Positions 15,782 to 25,800 of a stretch of 64,000 bases of DNA are shown in pieces. The first letter of the stretch is position 1; each line of letters starts with the position of its first letter. The notes below the pieces were generated by a model that saw only the letters and a list, made by a program, of their open reading frames with translations, searched no databases and was not told the DNA's origin. Both the position numbers and the translations under genes were made by a program. Location of the stretch: NCBI GenBank assembly GCA_003676145.1, contig NAUB01000024.1, positions 310,001-374,000 of the forward strand, given 5' to 3'. This DNA is from a gamma proteobacterium symbiont of Stewartia floridana (GTDB lineage Bacteria > Pseudomonadota > Gammaproteobacteria > Chromatiales > Chromatiaceae).

Positions 15782-16747
15782 TCAATTACTTTCGAACAGG
15801 CTTATAGCCGCACGTATCCTTTTGAAAATACTTAATGTTTCCGTCCAATTAGCTTGAAATACACAGCAGCCATCGCCTCGTGCGGCACAAGCTAACTCTT
15901 TGATACTGATGTTCTTGGCACCGCCTAAGGCCATATATCCATGGTAAAGCCCTTTATTCCAGGCGCATATAGCAGGAATAACGAATTCACCTGAGTCTAA
16001 ATGTGTTATGTTTTGTTTGTATTCAGCTTTGATGACTGCACTGTTAGCACAGATACTTTCAATCGTTACAACTTTTGTTCTGTTATAAGACTCATTCTCT
16101 TTTGTAACACGTTCGATAACTTTAGCTGGTGACATCATTAGAATGGCCCAAGCAGCTTTAAATCTGAGGTCTGTATTTAAAACTGAATATTTACCTGCCC
16201 TTTCTATTTCGACTTCGTCGCCAAGTAAATTTAGAGCTTCTTTGAATACACTTAAAGATAACCTGTTTGGTATCCAAACATTTGTACCGTTAACTAGATT
16301 TTCATAAGTAAGCGGAATTAAACTCTGGCTTGTAGAGTCGTAAACAGTGTAGTGAGATAGATCAAGGTTATCTTTGAGATGTTTTATCGAGGATGGACCT
16401 AATTTATGTTCCAGATATGATAGGAGGCTAGAGATATTTGTGCCTAAAACTTCTTCTTGTGTCCATATTTTTTTGTCATAAGATAATGTTGAAAATATCT
16501 TATCTATGCATCTTTCCAAACACAGTAAACTCGTATGTGTGAGTTGTTCTCCACGCTTTAGTCTTTTATATAGTTGATATTCAGAACTGCTATTCGATAG
16601 GAAAATAGTTGATATCTTCACGCCGTGTTTTTCATGTAGAAATTCTACACGCTTAACTACGTCTATTCCTCGAGTGGTTTTTATTGAATATCGACTAGAC
16701 AATCCTATCTTCCCAAGCGATATATGCACTCGACACTGTTGTGTCAA
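15782..16747 (-). CDS. Hypothetical protein with a V4R-like C-terminus
   Basis: This encodes 321 residues. The C-terminal 100 residues end in 'ELACAARGDGCCVFQANW', which resembles the terminal motif of V4R/4VR small-ligand domains (Cys, Gly-Asp, Cys-x-Phe). Such domains sense or bind small hydrophobic compounds. The N-terminal 150 residues have no motif I recognise; they include a helical region that could be a degenerate DNA-binding part. It has no signal peptide or membrane span. The gene stands alone, flanked by AT-rich spacers of 278 and 679 bp. The V4R likeness is moderate, so treat the function as unknown. Confidence 0.5.
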   Translation of the reverse strand: MTQQCRVHISLGKIGLSSRYSIKTTRGIDVVKRVEFLHEKHGVKISTIFLSNSSSEYQLYKRLKRGEQLTHTSLLCLERCIDKIFSTLSYDKKIWTQEEVLGTNISSLLSYLEHKLGPSSIKHLKDNLDLSHYTVYDSTSQSLIPLTYENLVNGTNVWIPNRLSLSVFKEALNLLGDEVEIERAGKYSVLNTDLRFKAAWAILMMSPAKVIERVTKENESYNRTKVVTIESICANSAVIKAEYKQNITHLDSGEFVIPAICAWNKGLYHGYMALGGAKNISIKELACAARGDGCCVFQANWTETLSIFKRIRAAISLFESN

Positions 16748-17344
16748 TTTGAACGCTACTCTAATAATTGAAAAAGCATTTTAATGATCTTTTTAATTCT
16801 TATTAAATACTTAAATATTATACACCCATTAGTTTTAAGTTATATTCAATTACTAAATACCTGTGATTCATAAGGTTTTAGAGTCTATCCATTCAAACCG
16901 TTACATCAAGCATTCGCGAAAGAATCCTACGATTTTGAACGATATGATTTTAGATACACAATCTCTCCTAGTTACTACAAGTGGTGATTGTTTCTTGACT
17001 GAAATCCCTGTTAGGTACGTCCAATTCATGCCACCTGATGTCGAAGAGTCACTGTTAACCCCAAGTCAACACTGGGTTCGGGGGTTGTAGGGGAGAATCA
17101 TCGACAATCCGAACATATGAATGTATGAAAATGTTTTATTAGAAGAACCACAATGTCGTTCACTTCGTGGGACAACCATTGATTTCTGGATCAAAACGGT
17201 TCATCTGACAGGATGTATATTGTATCTAGCGTACTTGTGGCCACAAAAAAGGAACAGCCTAACGTATTGATATATATGCCAATTATAAATCTTCAGTACA
17301 TATTGGAAAAGTCATTAAGTATTTTTGGTTCATTTTATTATATA
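16748..17344. other. AT-rich spacer without a supportable gene
   Basis: These 597 bp contain a 75-codon open frame (16863-17090) without ribosome-binding site or family likeness. I see no RNA gene, repeat or terminator that I can defend. It is probably eroded accessory DNA left of the AbiE pair. Confidence 0.4.
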
Positions 17345-17397
17345 ATACTATACCTTTAGTATATTTATTTGATTATCATTGAACTATGCAGTATCTA
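17345..17397 (+). promoter_or_regulatory. Promoter and operator of the AbiE pair
   Basis: TTGATT (17369-17374), 17 nt, TATCTA (17392-17397) forms a good sigma-70 promoter 30 bp before the antitoxin ATG. Just upstream, ATACTA (17345-17350) and TAGTAT (17357-17362) form a perfect 6-bp inverted repeat. AbiEi antitoxins are known to repress their own promoter by binding inverted repeats, so this is the likely autoregulatory operator. Confidence 0.5.
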
Positions 17398-17426
17398 AGG
17401 TTCACTAATTTACTAACACATAAACC

Positions 17427-18212
17427 ATGGGTATACGAAAAGACGAAAAATTAAAATGGCTCCAACAGCAGATTCCTGAGGGCGTGGCGATACCCAGCAC
17501 TTGGCTATCGGCCAATGGCTACAACCCCCAGCTGGTTCGCAAGTACGTACAAAGTGGATGGCTTAACGCGGTTGGCAGTCGTGTTTACGCTCGACCGGGG
17601 GAACCGGTTACCTGGGAAGGGGTAGTACTAGGGCTACAAAAGTTGGCGCAATTACGGCTGCATATCGGGGGAGTCAGCGCCCTCAACCGCCAGGGTTTGG
17701 CCCACTACCTTTCGCTCAGCGGCGATGCCAGTGTGCATGTGTGGGGCAAAGACCGACCTCCCTCCTGGGTCGAACAGGTTTCTACCGATGTGCCGTTGTC
17801 TTTTCATCGCCGGTGTCTCTTCGGCCAAGACCCTGAAGAGGCTTGGGTGATGCTACCAACAAAGATGCGCGACTGGACAATACGCATATCTGCTCCGGAG
17901 CGGGCGATCCTTGAAGTTTTAAGCGAAGTGGATGAAACACCCGCCTCATTTTCGTTTGCCGCAGAGCTCTTCGAAGGGTTGACCACAGCACGACCAAGCG
18001 TAGTCAACACCTTGTTGGGGGCTTGTGTTCACAATAAGGCAAAACGACTGTTCCTTTTTCTCGCCAGCCACTATGCCTACCCGTGGACAAAGCGCATAGA
18101 CTTAGACGCTATCGAGCTGGGGCGCGGCAAGCGCCTGGTGACGCGAGGGGGCAGACTGGACAAGCACTACCAAATAACGGTGCCTGACGCCTTCCATGCT
18201 AAACCGAAGTAA
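17427..18212 (+). CDS. abiEi: AbiEi-type antitoxin / autorepressor
   Basis: This encodes 261 residues. The N-terminal winged-helix part ('IPSTWLSANGYNPQLVRKYV...WLNAVGSRVYARP') matches AbiEi antitoxins of type IV systems; the C-terminal part covers the antitoxin domain with 'ISAPERAILEVL'. AbiEi represses the operon and neutralises AbiEii without direct binding. It overlaps the downstream toxin gene by 17 nt, the typical coupling. Base composition rises sharply compared with the AT-rich DNA to the left, consistent with a transferred module. Confidence 0.85.
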   Translation: MGIRKDEKLKWLQQQIPEGVAIPSTWLSANGYNPQLVRKYVQSGWLNAVGSRVYARPGEPVTWEGVVLGLQKLAQLRLHIGGVSALNRQGLAHYLSLSGDASVHVWGKDRPPSWVEQVSTDVPLSFHRRCLFGQDPEEAWVMLPTKMRDWTIRISAPERAILEVLSEVDETPASFSFAAELFEGLTTARPSVVNTLLGACVHNKAKRLFLFLASHYAYPWTKRIDLDAIELGRGKRLVTRGGRLDKHYQITVPDAFHAKPK

Positions 18213-19122
18213 TCCTTATTACCGTCAGGTCGAGCTTGTCATGCGTGTTCTACCGCTGGTGGCACAGGAGCCTCGATTTGCCCTGAAGGGCGGCACAGCA
18301 ATCAATCTGTTTGTTCGTGACCTGCCACGCCTCTCTGTGGATATCGATCTGACTTATCTTCCATTGGATGATCGGGATACCGCGTTGTCTGCGATTGAAG
18401 AGGGAGTGAAAAGGATTGCCACTGATGTAGAGCGCGTACTTGCAAAAACATCTGTGAATGGGATACCAGGGGAAGGTAATAACATTCAACGTCTGCAAAT
18501 AACCGCTGGCGGTGTCGCGATCAAGATTGAGGTCTCCCCGGTTCTCCGTGGCAGCGTGCTTGATGCCAGTGAGATCCCTGTCATGGATTCGGTAGCCGAT
18601 CAGTTTGGTTACGTTGAAACCCAGGTTTTGCCGCTGGAAGAGCTGTATGCCGGCAAGCTGGTAGCCGCACTCGACAGGCAACATCCCCGCGACCTGTTTG
18701 ACGTAAAGATTCTGCTTGAAAATGAAGGCATAACCTCCGAGTTGATGGAGCTGTTCGTTGTCTATCTGATCAGCAGTAACCGCCCTATCGCTGAACTACT
18801 CGCACCGAGACTGCAGCCGCTGCAACCGGTCTTTGAGCAACAGTTCCAAGGCATGTCTCTACAAACTGTTACTGTCAAACAGTTGGAAGATGCCCGTCAT
18901 AGAATGATAGAAACCATAAGGCACCAATTGACCGACAGTCACAAACGTTTTCTGCTGTCACTCAAGAGTGGAGAACCATACTGGGATCTTCTGAAACACT
19001 CTCATGCACAACAGCTACCCGCTGTGATTTGGAAACTGCAGAACATACAGAGCCTATCGACAAAGCAGCGTGAGGAAGCATTGAGCAAGTTACGAAAAAC
19101 CCTTGATGATATGCCCGCATAG
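18196..19122 (+). CDS. abiEii: AbiEii nucleotidyltransferase toxin
   Basis: The product is 308 residues. 'FALKGGTAINLF' followed by 'RLSVDIDLTYLP' is the GG...DxD nucleotidyltransferase signature, with the two Asp residues binding metal. 'LEELYAGKLVAALDRQHPRDLFDV' spans the conserved third region (quoted loosely as 24 positions in two helices: LEELYAGKL and RHPRDLFD-type text). Related MenA/AbiEii toxins transfer nucleotides to tRNA or use GTP and arrest growth, giving phage abortive infection. All key motifs are intact. The gene starts inside the end of the antitoxin frame. It is probably active and held in check by AbiEi. Confidence 0.88.
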   Translation: MLNRSNPYYRQVELVMRVLPLVAQEPRFALKGGTAINLFVRDLPRLSVDIDLTYLPLDDRDTALSAIEEGVKRIATDVERVLAKTSVNGIPGEGNNIQRLQITAGGVAIKIEVSPVLRGSVLDASEIPVMDSVADQFGYVETQVLPLEELYAGKLVAALDRQHPRDLFDVKILLENEGITSELMELFVVYLISSNRPIAELLAPRLQPLQPVFEQQFQGMSLQTVTVKQLEDARHRMIETIRHQLTDSHKRFLLSLKSGEPYWDLLKHSHAQQLPAVIWKLQNIQSLSTKQREEALSKLRKTLDDMPA

Positions 19123-19177
19123 CAGATCCTATCTGTACCCACATTGAGATTGTGTCAACTGATTCTACAGCTAGCAG

Positions 19178-19432
19178 CTAGCGTGCAAACTCAGTTGGCT
19201 TTTCAATCTCATACAGAGCCTCATCGATGTTATCCAAGCGACTCTCAAGCACTGCCCGGGCATCTTGCAAACCGCGGTTGTAGTAATATGAACCGATCTC
19301 TTCAGAGAAGAAGTCCAGTAGAAACTCCGCATCGAACTGACCAATCTCCTGATCGAGTTTTTCACTGAAATAGTTTTTGATCTTATGCACGATGAGTGCT
19401 TTCTCATCGTTGGAAAACTCTATTGCTGACAT
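19178..19432 (-). CDS. DUF2164 family protein
   Basis: The 84-residue sequence has the family pattern: 'FSNDEKALIVHKIKNYFSEK' then 'LDQEIGQFDAEFLLDFFSEE' and 'IGSYYYNRGLQDARAVL'. DUF2164 proteins are small, helical and of unknown function. It begins 3 bp after the stop of the yajD-like gene, so the two form a short operon. Nothing is missing in length. Confidence 0.8.
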   Translation of the reverse strand: MSAIEFSNDEKALIVHKIKNYFSEKLDQEIGQFDAEFLLDFFSEEIGSYYYNRGLQDARAVLESRLDNIDEALYEIEKPTEFAR

Positions 19433-19435
19433 CTG

Positions 19436-19804
19436 TTACTTCTTCTCCTTGAGCATGCTTGCCAGATCGGCAAAAGGGTTATGGGTCGCTCTGTTTGTCT
19501 GCTTACTGTCGGAGGCATCACCGTAACTGGAATCTTTATAGCGGGAGTGCTCGTTATCATGGCAGTAGACGCACAATAACTCCCAGTTGCTGCCATCGGC
19601 CGGATTGTTGTCGTGATTATGATCCCGATGATGGACAGTCAGCTCGCGCAGGTTTTCCCGGGTAAACTCCCTTGCGCAACGCCCGCATACCCAGGGGTAC
19701 ATCTTCAACGCCTGTTCACGATAGCCTTTTTCCCGCTGCTCCCGGTTACGGCGTGCTTCGGCTACGATCTGGTCCAGTTTGTCTGAAGAGCTTTCCGATA
19801 TCAT
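19436..19804 (-). CDS. yajD: YajD-like HNH nuclease
   Basis: The product has about 122 residues. 'YPWVCGRCAREF' supplies the first CxxC, 'LRELTVHHRDHNHDNNPADG' the HH of the HNH box, and 'NWELLCVYCHDNEHSRY' the second CxxC and the final His, all as in E. coli YajD. The C-terminal 'ATHNPFADLASMLKEKK' is also a YajD hallmark. The ATG at 19804 is preceded by GGGA at 8 nt; ATG 19813 is possible. Family members have the zinc-stabilised beta-beta-alpha-metal nuclease fold, but their substrate is not established. It heads a two-gene unit with DUF2164. Confidence 0.88.
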   Translation of the reverse strand: MISESSSDKLDQIVAEARRNREQREKGYREQALKMYPWVCGRCAREFTRENLRELTVHHRDHNHDNNPADGSNWELLCVYCHDNEHSRYKDSSYGDASDSKQTNRATHNPFADLASMLKEKK

Positions 19805-20080
19805 GGCTATCATCCCGTAATATTTGCGTTCATCCAAAGTAAATCATTGTAACAAGGTCATTTGTTTAAACCTCAGCACTTTACTCAGAACCTCCAGAAT
19901 CGCTCATCTAAAGGCTCTCATCATCTCCACCGATTCAGGGCTCCTGCGAATTCTTACATCCGGATTCCGACAGTCACCGGAATGGCGGAATGATCAAAGG
20001 GCTTCTCTGGTTTCTCTATTTATCAATTACCGGCCATACTACCTGTAATAGTAGCGAAATAAACTCAGTAGGATATAACA

Positions 20081-21046
20081 ATGTATGCTAAAGCAAGTGT
20101 GTTTTCGATTACGACTTTCTTACTCGTATTTTCTCCGATAATCCATCAGACGCAGGCCGCAGAGAAAAGCTCAACCCCCGTCACCCCCTCCGACACTGTG
20201 GTTGGCCGGCTACTTGAGGCCCCTGTTAATACCAGACCCATATCTGAGAAATTCTGGTTCAACGAGAGCTGGCATGAGCAGGGCATACTACAACCCCCTT
20301 CAAATTATGAAGTCATTGAAAGAAAAGTGACCTATCTGAATCCGGATGACAATACGGAGATTCCGGCTATTCTCTACAGGCCCAGCAAACAAGGTAAGTA
20401 CCCTGGCGTATTGTTTCAGCACGGTCGCCGTGGCCTGGATAACCTGGTACAAAGATTACCTCGCCGTATGGCCGCACGTGGCTTTGTCGTTTTGGCACCC
20501 GATGTCTATAGCGCCCGGTTCATAGACAAGCTACCCATCGAGCATCTCGAGGCCACAGAAGGTGACACCAATGCGGGCGTGGATTATCTGCTTGCCCAAC
20601 CCGATGTTTCAACTTCCAGAGTCTGTCTCTACTCCCACACACGCGGCGGTTACTACACCTTACAGGTAGCGGTTAAATTCAATCGGCAACAGAAAGATGT
20701 CGCTTGTTATGTCGCCTTCTACCCCCATTGGCAGAATCCCAACGCCGAAGAGCCGATGCAGGTATACCGCTATGCGATTGAAGCCGATCGCCTGGAGATT
20801 CCTGCCATGATTGTGATTGGCGAGTATGAACAGTACCAGCGCCGGCGTTCCATAGAGACTGCCGTTAAATCGATGAAACAATCCGGTAAGGATGTACGCC
20901 TGATCACCTATCCAGGAGTTGGTCGAGGATTCGATTTTCGACCGATACACGTTCGTACCTTTGCGGATGACCTGGCAACCAAAGACGCAACCGTTCGCGC
21001 CGCCATGTTTATGCGAAAGCATTTGGAGTCCTGGAAGAGAGAGTGA
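20081..21046 (+). CDS. Exported dienelactone-hydrolase-like protein with altered triad
   Basis: This encodes 321 residues with a Sec signal peptide ending near TQA-AE. The alpha/beta hydrolase core is recognisable: 'YPGVLFQHGRRGLDN', 'RGFVVLAPDVYSARF', 'DVSTSRVCLYSHTRGGYYTL', 'PAMIVIGEYEQYQR' and 'LITYPGVGRGFDFR'. In dienelactone hydrolases these carry Cys/Ser (GxCxGG), Asp and His (GxHGF). Here the three positions read Thr (SHTRGG), Glu (GEYE) and Arg (GRGF), so a classical triad is absent. It may be a non-catalytic binding protein or use other chemistry. It is a single gene followed by a GC-rich imperfect repeat near 21131-21160 that might terminate transcription. Confidence 0.65.
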   Translation: MYAKASVFSITTFLLVFSPIIHQTQAAEKSSTPVTPSDTVVGRLLEAPVNTRPISEKFWFNESWHEQGILQPPSNYEVIERKVTYLNPDDNTEIPAILYRPSKQGKYPGVLFQHGRRGLDNLVQRLPRRMAARGFVVLAPDVYSARFIDKLPIEHLEATEGDTNAGVDYLLAQPDVSTSRVCLYSHTRGGYYTLQVAVKFNRQQKDVACYVAFYPHWQNPNAEEPMQVYRYAIEADRLEIPAMIVIGEYEQYQRRRSIETAVKSMKQSGKDVRLITYPGVGRGFDFRPIHVRTFADDLATKDATVRAAMFMRKHLESWKRE

Positions 21047-21436
21047 CTCGATAACACACTCTATCGAAACTGAGAAACCAGTGACCAACAGATAGAAAAG
21101 GCTAGATTCATCGTCAGTATATTGGGTACTCACTCCCCTCGCCTCTTGCGGGAGAGGGACTTTTATAGCTGGGTGAGACGGCTAAGAACTTAAAGTTTCA
21201 TCACAGTTTGCGCTTAACCATAATATGTCAATGGTGATTTCAAATGCATCGGCATATTTCATTTGAAATCACCGATGTAACACGCAAAGTTCATTCTCCA
21301 TGCAACCAATCCAGCAACAACCTGACCGGTATACAGACTAGCCTAAGTCTGATTTAGGTATATCCTTCTATTTCCATACCTTTTTTACCCCGTGGCCAAA
21401 CAGTTAACAACAGTGCCGATATAAAAGGAAAAACAG
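21047..21436. other. Intergenic region with a palindrome, upstream of the WD40-cytochrome gene
   Basis: The 390 bp hold no supportable gene. A weak hairpin with a TTTT end near 21131-21160 may terminate the hydrolase-like gene. The perfect 14-bp inverted repeat at 21233-21273 is described separately. The ATG at 21437 is preceded by AAAGGAAA. Confidence 0.4.
21233..21273. repeat. Perfect 14-bp inverted repeat
   Basis: GGTGATTTCAAATG (21233-21246) and CATTTGAAATCACC (21260-21273) are exact inverted repeats separated by 13 bp. No T tract follows, which argues against an intrinsic terminator. Lying 164 bp before the WD40-cytochrome start, it could be an operator or an mRNA leader hairpin. Confidence 0.5.
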
Positions 21437-22753
21437 ATGAAAGCCTTAAAAAGCTCTTTTTTTGCTTTCCTGTTGTTTAGCCATTTTTCATCAACAGGTG
21501 CTGAAACCCCTGACGCCAACAGGCAGCTCAATGGTCATGGAGGACCGGTGAATTGTGTATCGATCAGCCCGGATGGTAAACAGGCGATCTCCGGCAGCCT
21601 CGATTACACCGTGATGTTATGGGACCTTGATTCCCCACAACCCAAGAGTACGAAACGTTTCCTGGAGCATCGGGGTGCTGTCGCTGAAGTCCGCTTTCTG
21701 CCTTCAGGAACAGAGGCAGTTTCCGGTGGCGACGACGGCACGATTTATCTGTGGGATGTGAAAGATCAGAAACTGCTGCACCGATTCGTCGGTCATCAGG
21801 CCAAGGTGGTTTCAGTTGATGTCACAGCAGATGGAAGCCTGCTTGCTTCGGCAAGTTGGGATGGCACTGTACGTCTCTGGGATCTGCAATCCAGGAAGGC
21901 TCTGCATGAGATCAAAGTACATAAAGAGACCATGCACTCCGTGCTGCTCTCAGACGATGGCAAAACCGTCTACTCAGGGGGCTATGATGGCAAGATCAGA
22001 AGTTGGGATACGCAAACGGGGAATTTTATAAAAATTCTTCATGACCATGACTGGCCCATCAACATCATGCGTTGGTTTGCCGATCAGATTCTGTTTGGCG
22101 CCAGTAGTGGGGATGTACAACTGCTCGATGTGAAATCCGAGACGATATCCAAAGTCCTGATCCCGCATGAAAAGCCAGTAATGGGACTCGCGGTTTCTGA
22201 CAAACATGGTCTGATCGCCAGCGGCGGCATTGATGGTGTAATCCGGGTATGGGACTCTCAGGAGTGGTCAGTGGTCGGTGAAACGACCGGGATACCTGGC
22301 CCGGTGTGGGCACTGGCGTTTACCGCTGATGGCAAGGGCGTCTATTTCGGCTCGCTCGATGATGAGGTTAAATACTGGAAGATATCGGATACCGATAGCA
22401 CGGACTGGGGCAGACACCATAGCCAGAGACGTTTCCAGGTGACATCCGGCGTGCCCCTTGGCGAATTGCAGTTTGCCCGTAAATGCAGCGTCTGTCACAG
22501 CCTCAATCCGGAAGTGACCAATCGTGCGGGACCATCCCTGTATAAAATCATGGGGCGTAAGGCGGGTACCCTCACTGAATACCCCTACTCTCAGGGATTG
22601 ATTCAATCCGAGGTGGTGTGGACTGAACAGACCATGGATGAACTGTTTGCCAAAGGGCCGAATCATGTTGTCCCCGGATCCAAAATGCCACTGCAGAGAA
22701 TCCCGGATGCTGAAAAACGCGCGGCCTTGATCGATTATCTGAAAAACCAATAA
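21437..22753 (+). CDS. Exported WD40 propeller fused to a c-type cytochrome
   Basis: The product has 438 residues: Sec signal peptide (cleaved near STGA-ET), then about seven WD40 repeats ('LDYTVMLWDL', 'DDGTIYLWDV', 'WDGTVRLWDL', 'YDGKIRSWDT', 'IDGVIRVWDS'), then a cytochrome c domain from about residue 345. The haem site is 'CSVCH' and the distal ligand Met lies in 'GSKMPLQRI'. Haem attachment requires the periplasm, so the propeller is periplasmic too. Such fusions pair a protein-binding scaffold with an electron carrier; the redox partner is unknown. It is convergent with the metalloprotease-like gene and ends before a strong hairpin at 22821-22846. Confidence 0.8.
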   Translation: MKALKSSFFAFLLFSHFSSTGAETPDANRQLNGHGGPVNCVSISPDGKQAISGSLDYTVMLWDLDSPQPKSTKRFLEHRGAVAEVRFLPSGTEAVSGGDDGTIYLWDVKDQKLLHRFVGHQAKVVSVDVTADGSLLASASWDGTVRLWDLQSRKALHEIKVHKETMHSVLLSDDGKTVYSGGYDGKIRSWDTQTGNFIKILHDHDWPINIMRWFADQILFGASSGDVQLLDVKSETISKVLIPHEKPVMGLAVSDKHGLIASGGIDGVIRVWDSQEWSVVGETTGIPGPVWALAFTADGKGVYFGSLDDEVKYWKISDTDSTDWGRHHSQRRFQVTSGVPLGELQFARKCSVCHSLNPEVTNRAGPSLYKIMGRKAGTLTEYPYSQGLIQSEVVWTEQTMDELFAKGPNHVVPGSKMPLQRIPDAEKRAALIDYLKNQ

Positions 22754-22820
22754 GCCAAGCCCGAATAGACTAATCCGTGAAGTCGGTGAATGAGTTTTGA
22801 TCCCTTATTACGAAACAGGC

Positions 22821-22846
22821 CGGGGGCCATGTTGATCTGGCCCCCG
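22821..22846. terminator. Terminator-like hairpin between convergent genes
   Basis: CGGGGGCCA (22821-22829) pairs perfectly with TGGCCCCCG (22838-22846) around an 8-nt loop. Its position 68 bp after the WD40-cytochrome stop and 10 bp before the end of the convergent gene suits a bidirectional terminator, although T tracts are weak on both sides. Confidence 0.5.
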
Positions 22847-22855
22847 TGATTGTAA

Positions 22856-25800
22856 TTAGCAGTCGTCGCCCTCTTCAGCGCAACCCTCATCGAAGCAACA
22901 GGCATCGATGCTTTGCGGTGTACAACCCCGATCGCAGCAACACTCATCGCAACCACAATCGCCACACGCCTTACCTGAGCTCTTTTCCCAAACTGTATAG
23001 GCTAGCAGATCTAAGGTTAGTTTCCGGTTCTCAGGGTCGTCGCTCTTGATCACCAGTCCCTGGGCGCGAGGACATTTCTCCTCGGCTTTGTAGCGGATCA
23101 GCAGATCGAGACTTGCACCTGGCTGAAGTGTTGCCGGAAAAGGATTGTTGACCAACTTCCAGTACTTACTCTGTCTAGCCAGTCCAACATGAGCCACATC
23201 TAATGGGCAGTGGCCAACGTTTGCCAGGGTCAGTATCCGCTCACCCACACAGCAGGCCTTGACGCCACCGATGCAGGTCGAACCGGTGATTGAGAGACGT
23301 CCCGAAGGCGCCGTACCACTGACACGGATGGTCTTGGGCCCCTGCGGATCATCGCTCTTGATCTTGAGAATACCCGTTTTGACTCCAAAGTCGGATGGCT
23401 GGAAACGGATCGGGATCTGGACAGAGTCACCTGCGCCGATCATGATCGGCAGGCTCAGCACACTTGGCAGTACGAATTCCGTACTCGATGATTCGATACT
23501 TTGAATGGTCAACGGACATTGGCCACTGTTGGAGAGGGTCAGCATCCGATCGCTGATTTCGCCGACACAGGTTTTTCCGAAATCCCCATTATCGGCAATC
23601 ACAGAAACCAGACGCGGCGGCTCGGCATTTCCGGAGACGTTCAGCACACGATTCCCATCGGGGTCGTTGGAGAAGACCCGGATCAAAGCGGTCTTGTTAC
23701 CGAAGGATGTGGGTTGGAACCTTATCGGAATATCGATACTGTCCCCCGAGTCGATCACGATTGGGTATGTGCCGACACCTGGAGCAATGAATTCCCCCGA
23801 ATTCGAAACGATATTCGTGATCGAGAGCATGCCAAACCCACTGTTGGAGAGAGTCAGTAGCATATCCTTCGCCCCCCCAACGCAGACATTCAAGAAGGCA
23901 CCGTTATCGGGTAGTACAGTGACCAGTCTGGGACGCAGTTGCACGGTGCGGATCGCGATGTTGTTGTCGTTGGGTACCAGCCGCCAATCCTCGATGGTGC
24001 GCCCTGCATGGTATTTATCTGCATGGTCATCATCACCTTCGGCCGACACCACCATCATCATACTGTCGTCACCATCCTGGTTCGGGTTGGGAATCCACTC
24101 GAAGGGACCGACGGTGACCTCTTCCGCATTGTTCGGTTGGATCGAAGGCGCACCGATCTCCGCGGTCTGCATGGCGTTGAAATCTGTTGGCCAGATATGT
24201 CCCGCCAATGGCTTGCAGTGGAAACCCCGGACGTTGACATGATTGGCTTGTGAGCTGCCACGGTTCCTGATCCGGACATAGGCGTAGTTGGTCCCCATCA
24301 CCGGCTCCTGGTGGGTACCGCCTCCATCCGGCTGATGTCGATTCCAGATGGTTGTGGTAGCGCGGTGATCGGCCAGATACTCATACTCACCACTGCGTCC
24401 GTCATCGATATAGACATCCACCAGCGGTGGATCGCCATCATTCAGGTCCTGCATCTCGAATGACCACTCCAGGACCTTCGCATAGGCGCCACCCGAGAGA
24501 CCACGGGTTGTCCAATCACCCGCATCGGCGGTCAACAACGCATCGAGAAAACCGGCCGGCGAGTTTGGATTGGTCGCAGGCGACAGGGTAGCTACGGCTC
24601 GCAGCATCAAATAGCTCATGAGATGGGCCGAGAACTCCCGCCGGGTAAGATCGGTGGAATCACCGCCAATGGCGCGATAGGCACGGAACAGGGTCGTCGA
24701 GAGGATCTGCTCCGAGGAGTAACTGCCCACATCGTTGGTGCCGCCCCAACCCCAGCCGGCTGCAGGGTCACGGTCTGAGCGACGCCCCAGGGCGGAATAG
24801 GGCCAGAGCAGGAAGCGGTCGTTATTACCGCCATCGTGCCAACCGGAATAGGGATCGTTCAGGATCATACCGAAGCTGTCACCGGCACTGTGGGCAAAAC
24901 CGAAGTTGGCGCTGTTCACATGGTCGTAGAGGATGCCGTGACCACCCAGTTCGTGCAGCACCAGATACCAGTCCGAGGCGTTCCCTGTGGGTGTCCCGCC
25001 GGTGTTGTCGATACGGCCGTAACAGGTATGGTCGATACCATCCCCGTCACCGATGCAGTGACCATTGTTACTGCCGCCGAATCCTCTGTGGTCCACGTCG
25101 ATCGGAAAATTTGTACCATCGAAATAGGTATCCAGGGGAAAACCCAACGCTTCGACCAAACGGAAAAAACGGTCGTTGTGATAGTAGGCGTTGACCGCAA
25201 GAAACTCGTCAGTGCGTACGTCGTAATCGAAATCCACACCTTCAGGCTGAGTAGGCGCTGCGATATTGGGATTATGCACGTTCGTCACCTGAACATACTC
25301 CCCGCTGAGGGACTGGGTTCCGGCCACCGCAGGATCCAGCCCAAGCAGCTCCACATCGTCCCTCAGTGGGTTGAGCACGGCATTGCTTTGACTCGCATCG
25401 TTTGCCGTATCCCCGGTTGATATGATCGGGTCGTAGGTAAAGACCAAACCGTTGACGTGGGAGGTAAGCGCCCGCAGATAGAGAATCTCGTCTGTCGAGA
25501 CATTGACCAACAAACGCCAGTTCATCTTATGTCCCTGGTAGGGAAGCCGGATAACAAGTTCGGCGACAAGATGCCAGCTACCATCCACTAACGAGTCCGA
25601 CAAGACGGGAAGCGGCAGGGTAGGCAGATCTTCATGCTCATGGGTTTCCGCTGGGTACTCCTGTTCTTCAGATGGCTCCGGATGGTCATGCTGGCGTTTT
25701 GCACGATCGAGTTGATGTACATAGAAACGTCCGGAGATCAGTTCAGGTGTCGCTCGTTGCTTACCCTTACCCGTCCCCTCGATACTTGAGCCGAGAATCT

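Noticed and set aside
16863-17090. Open frame of 75 codons on the plus strand
   Set aside because: No ribosome-binding site and no recognisable domain; composition like the AT-rich spacer.
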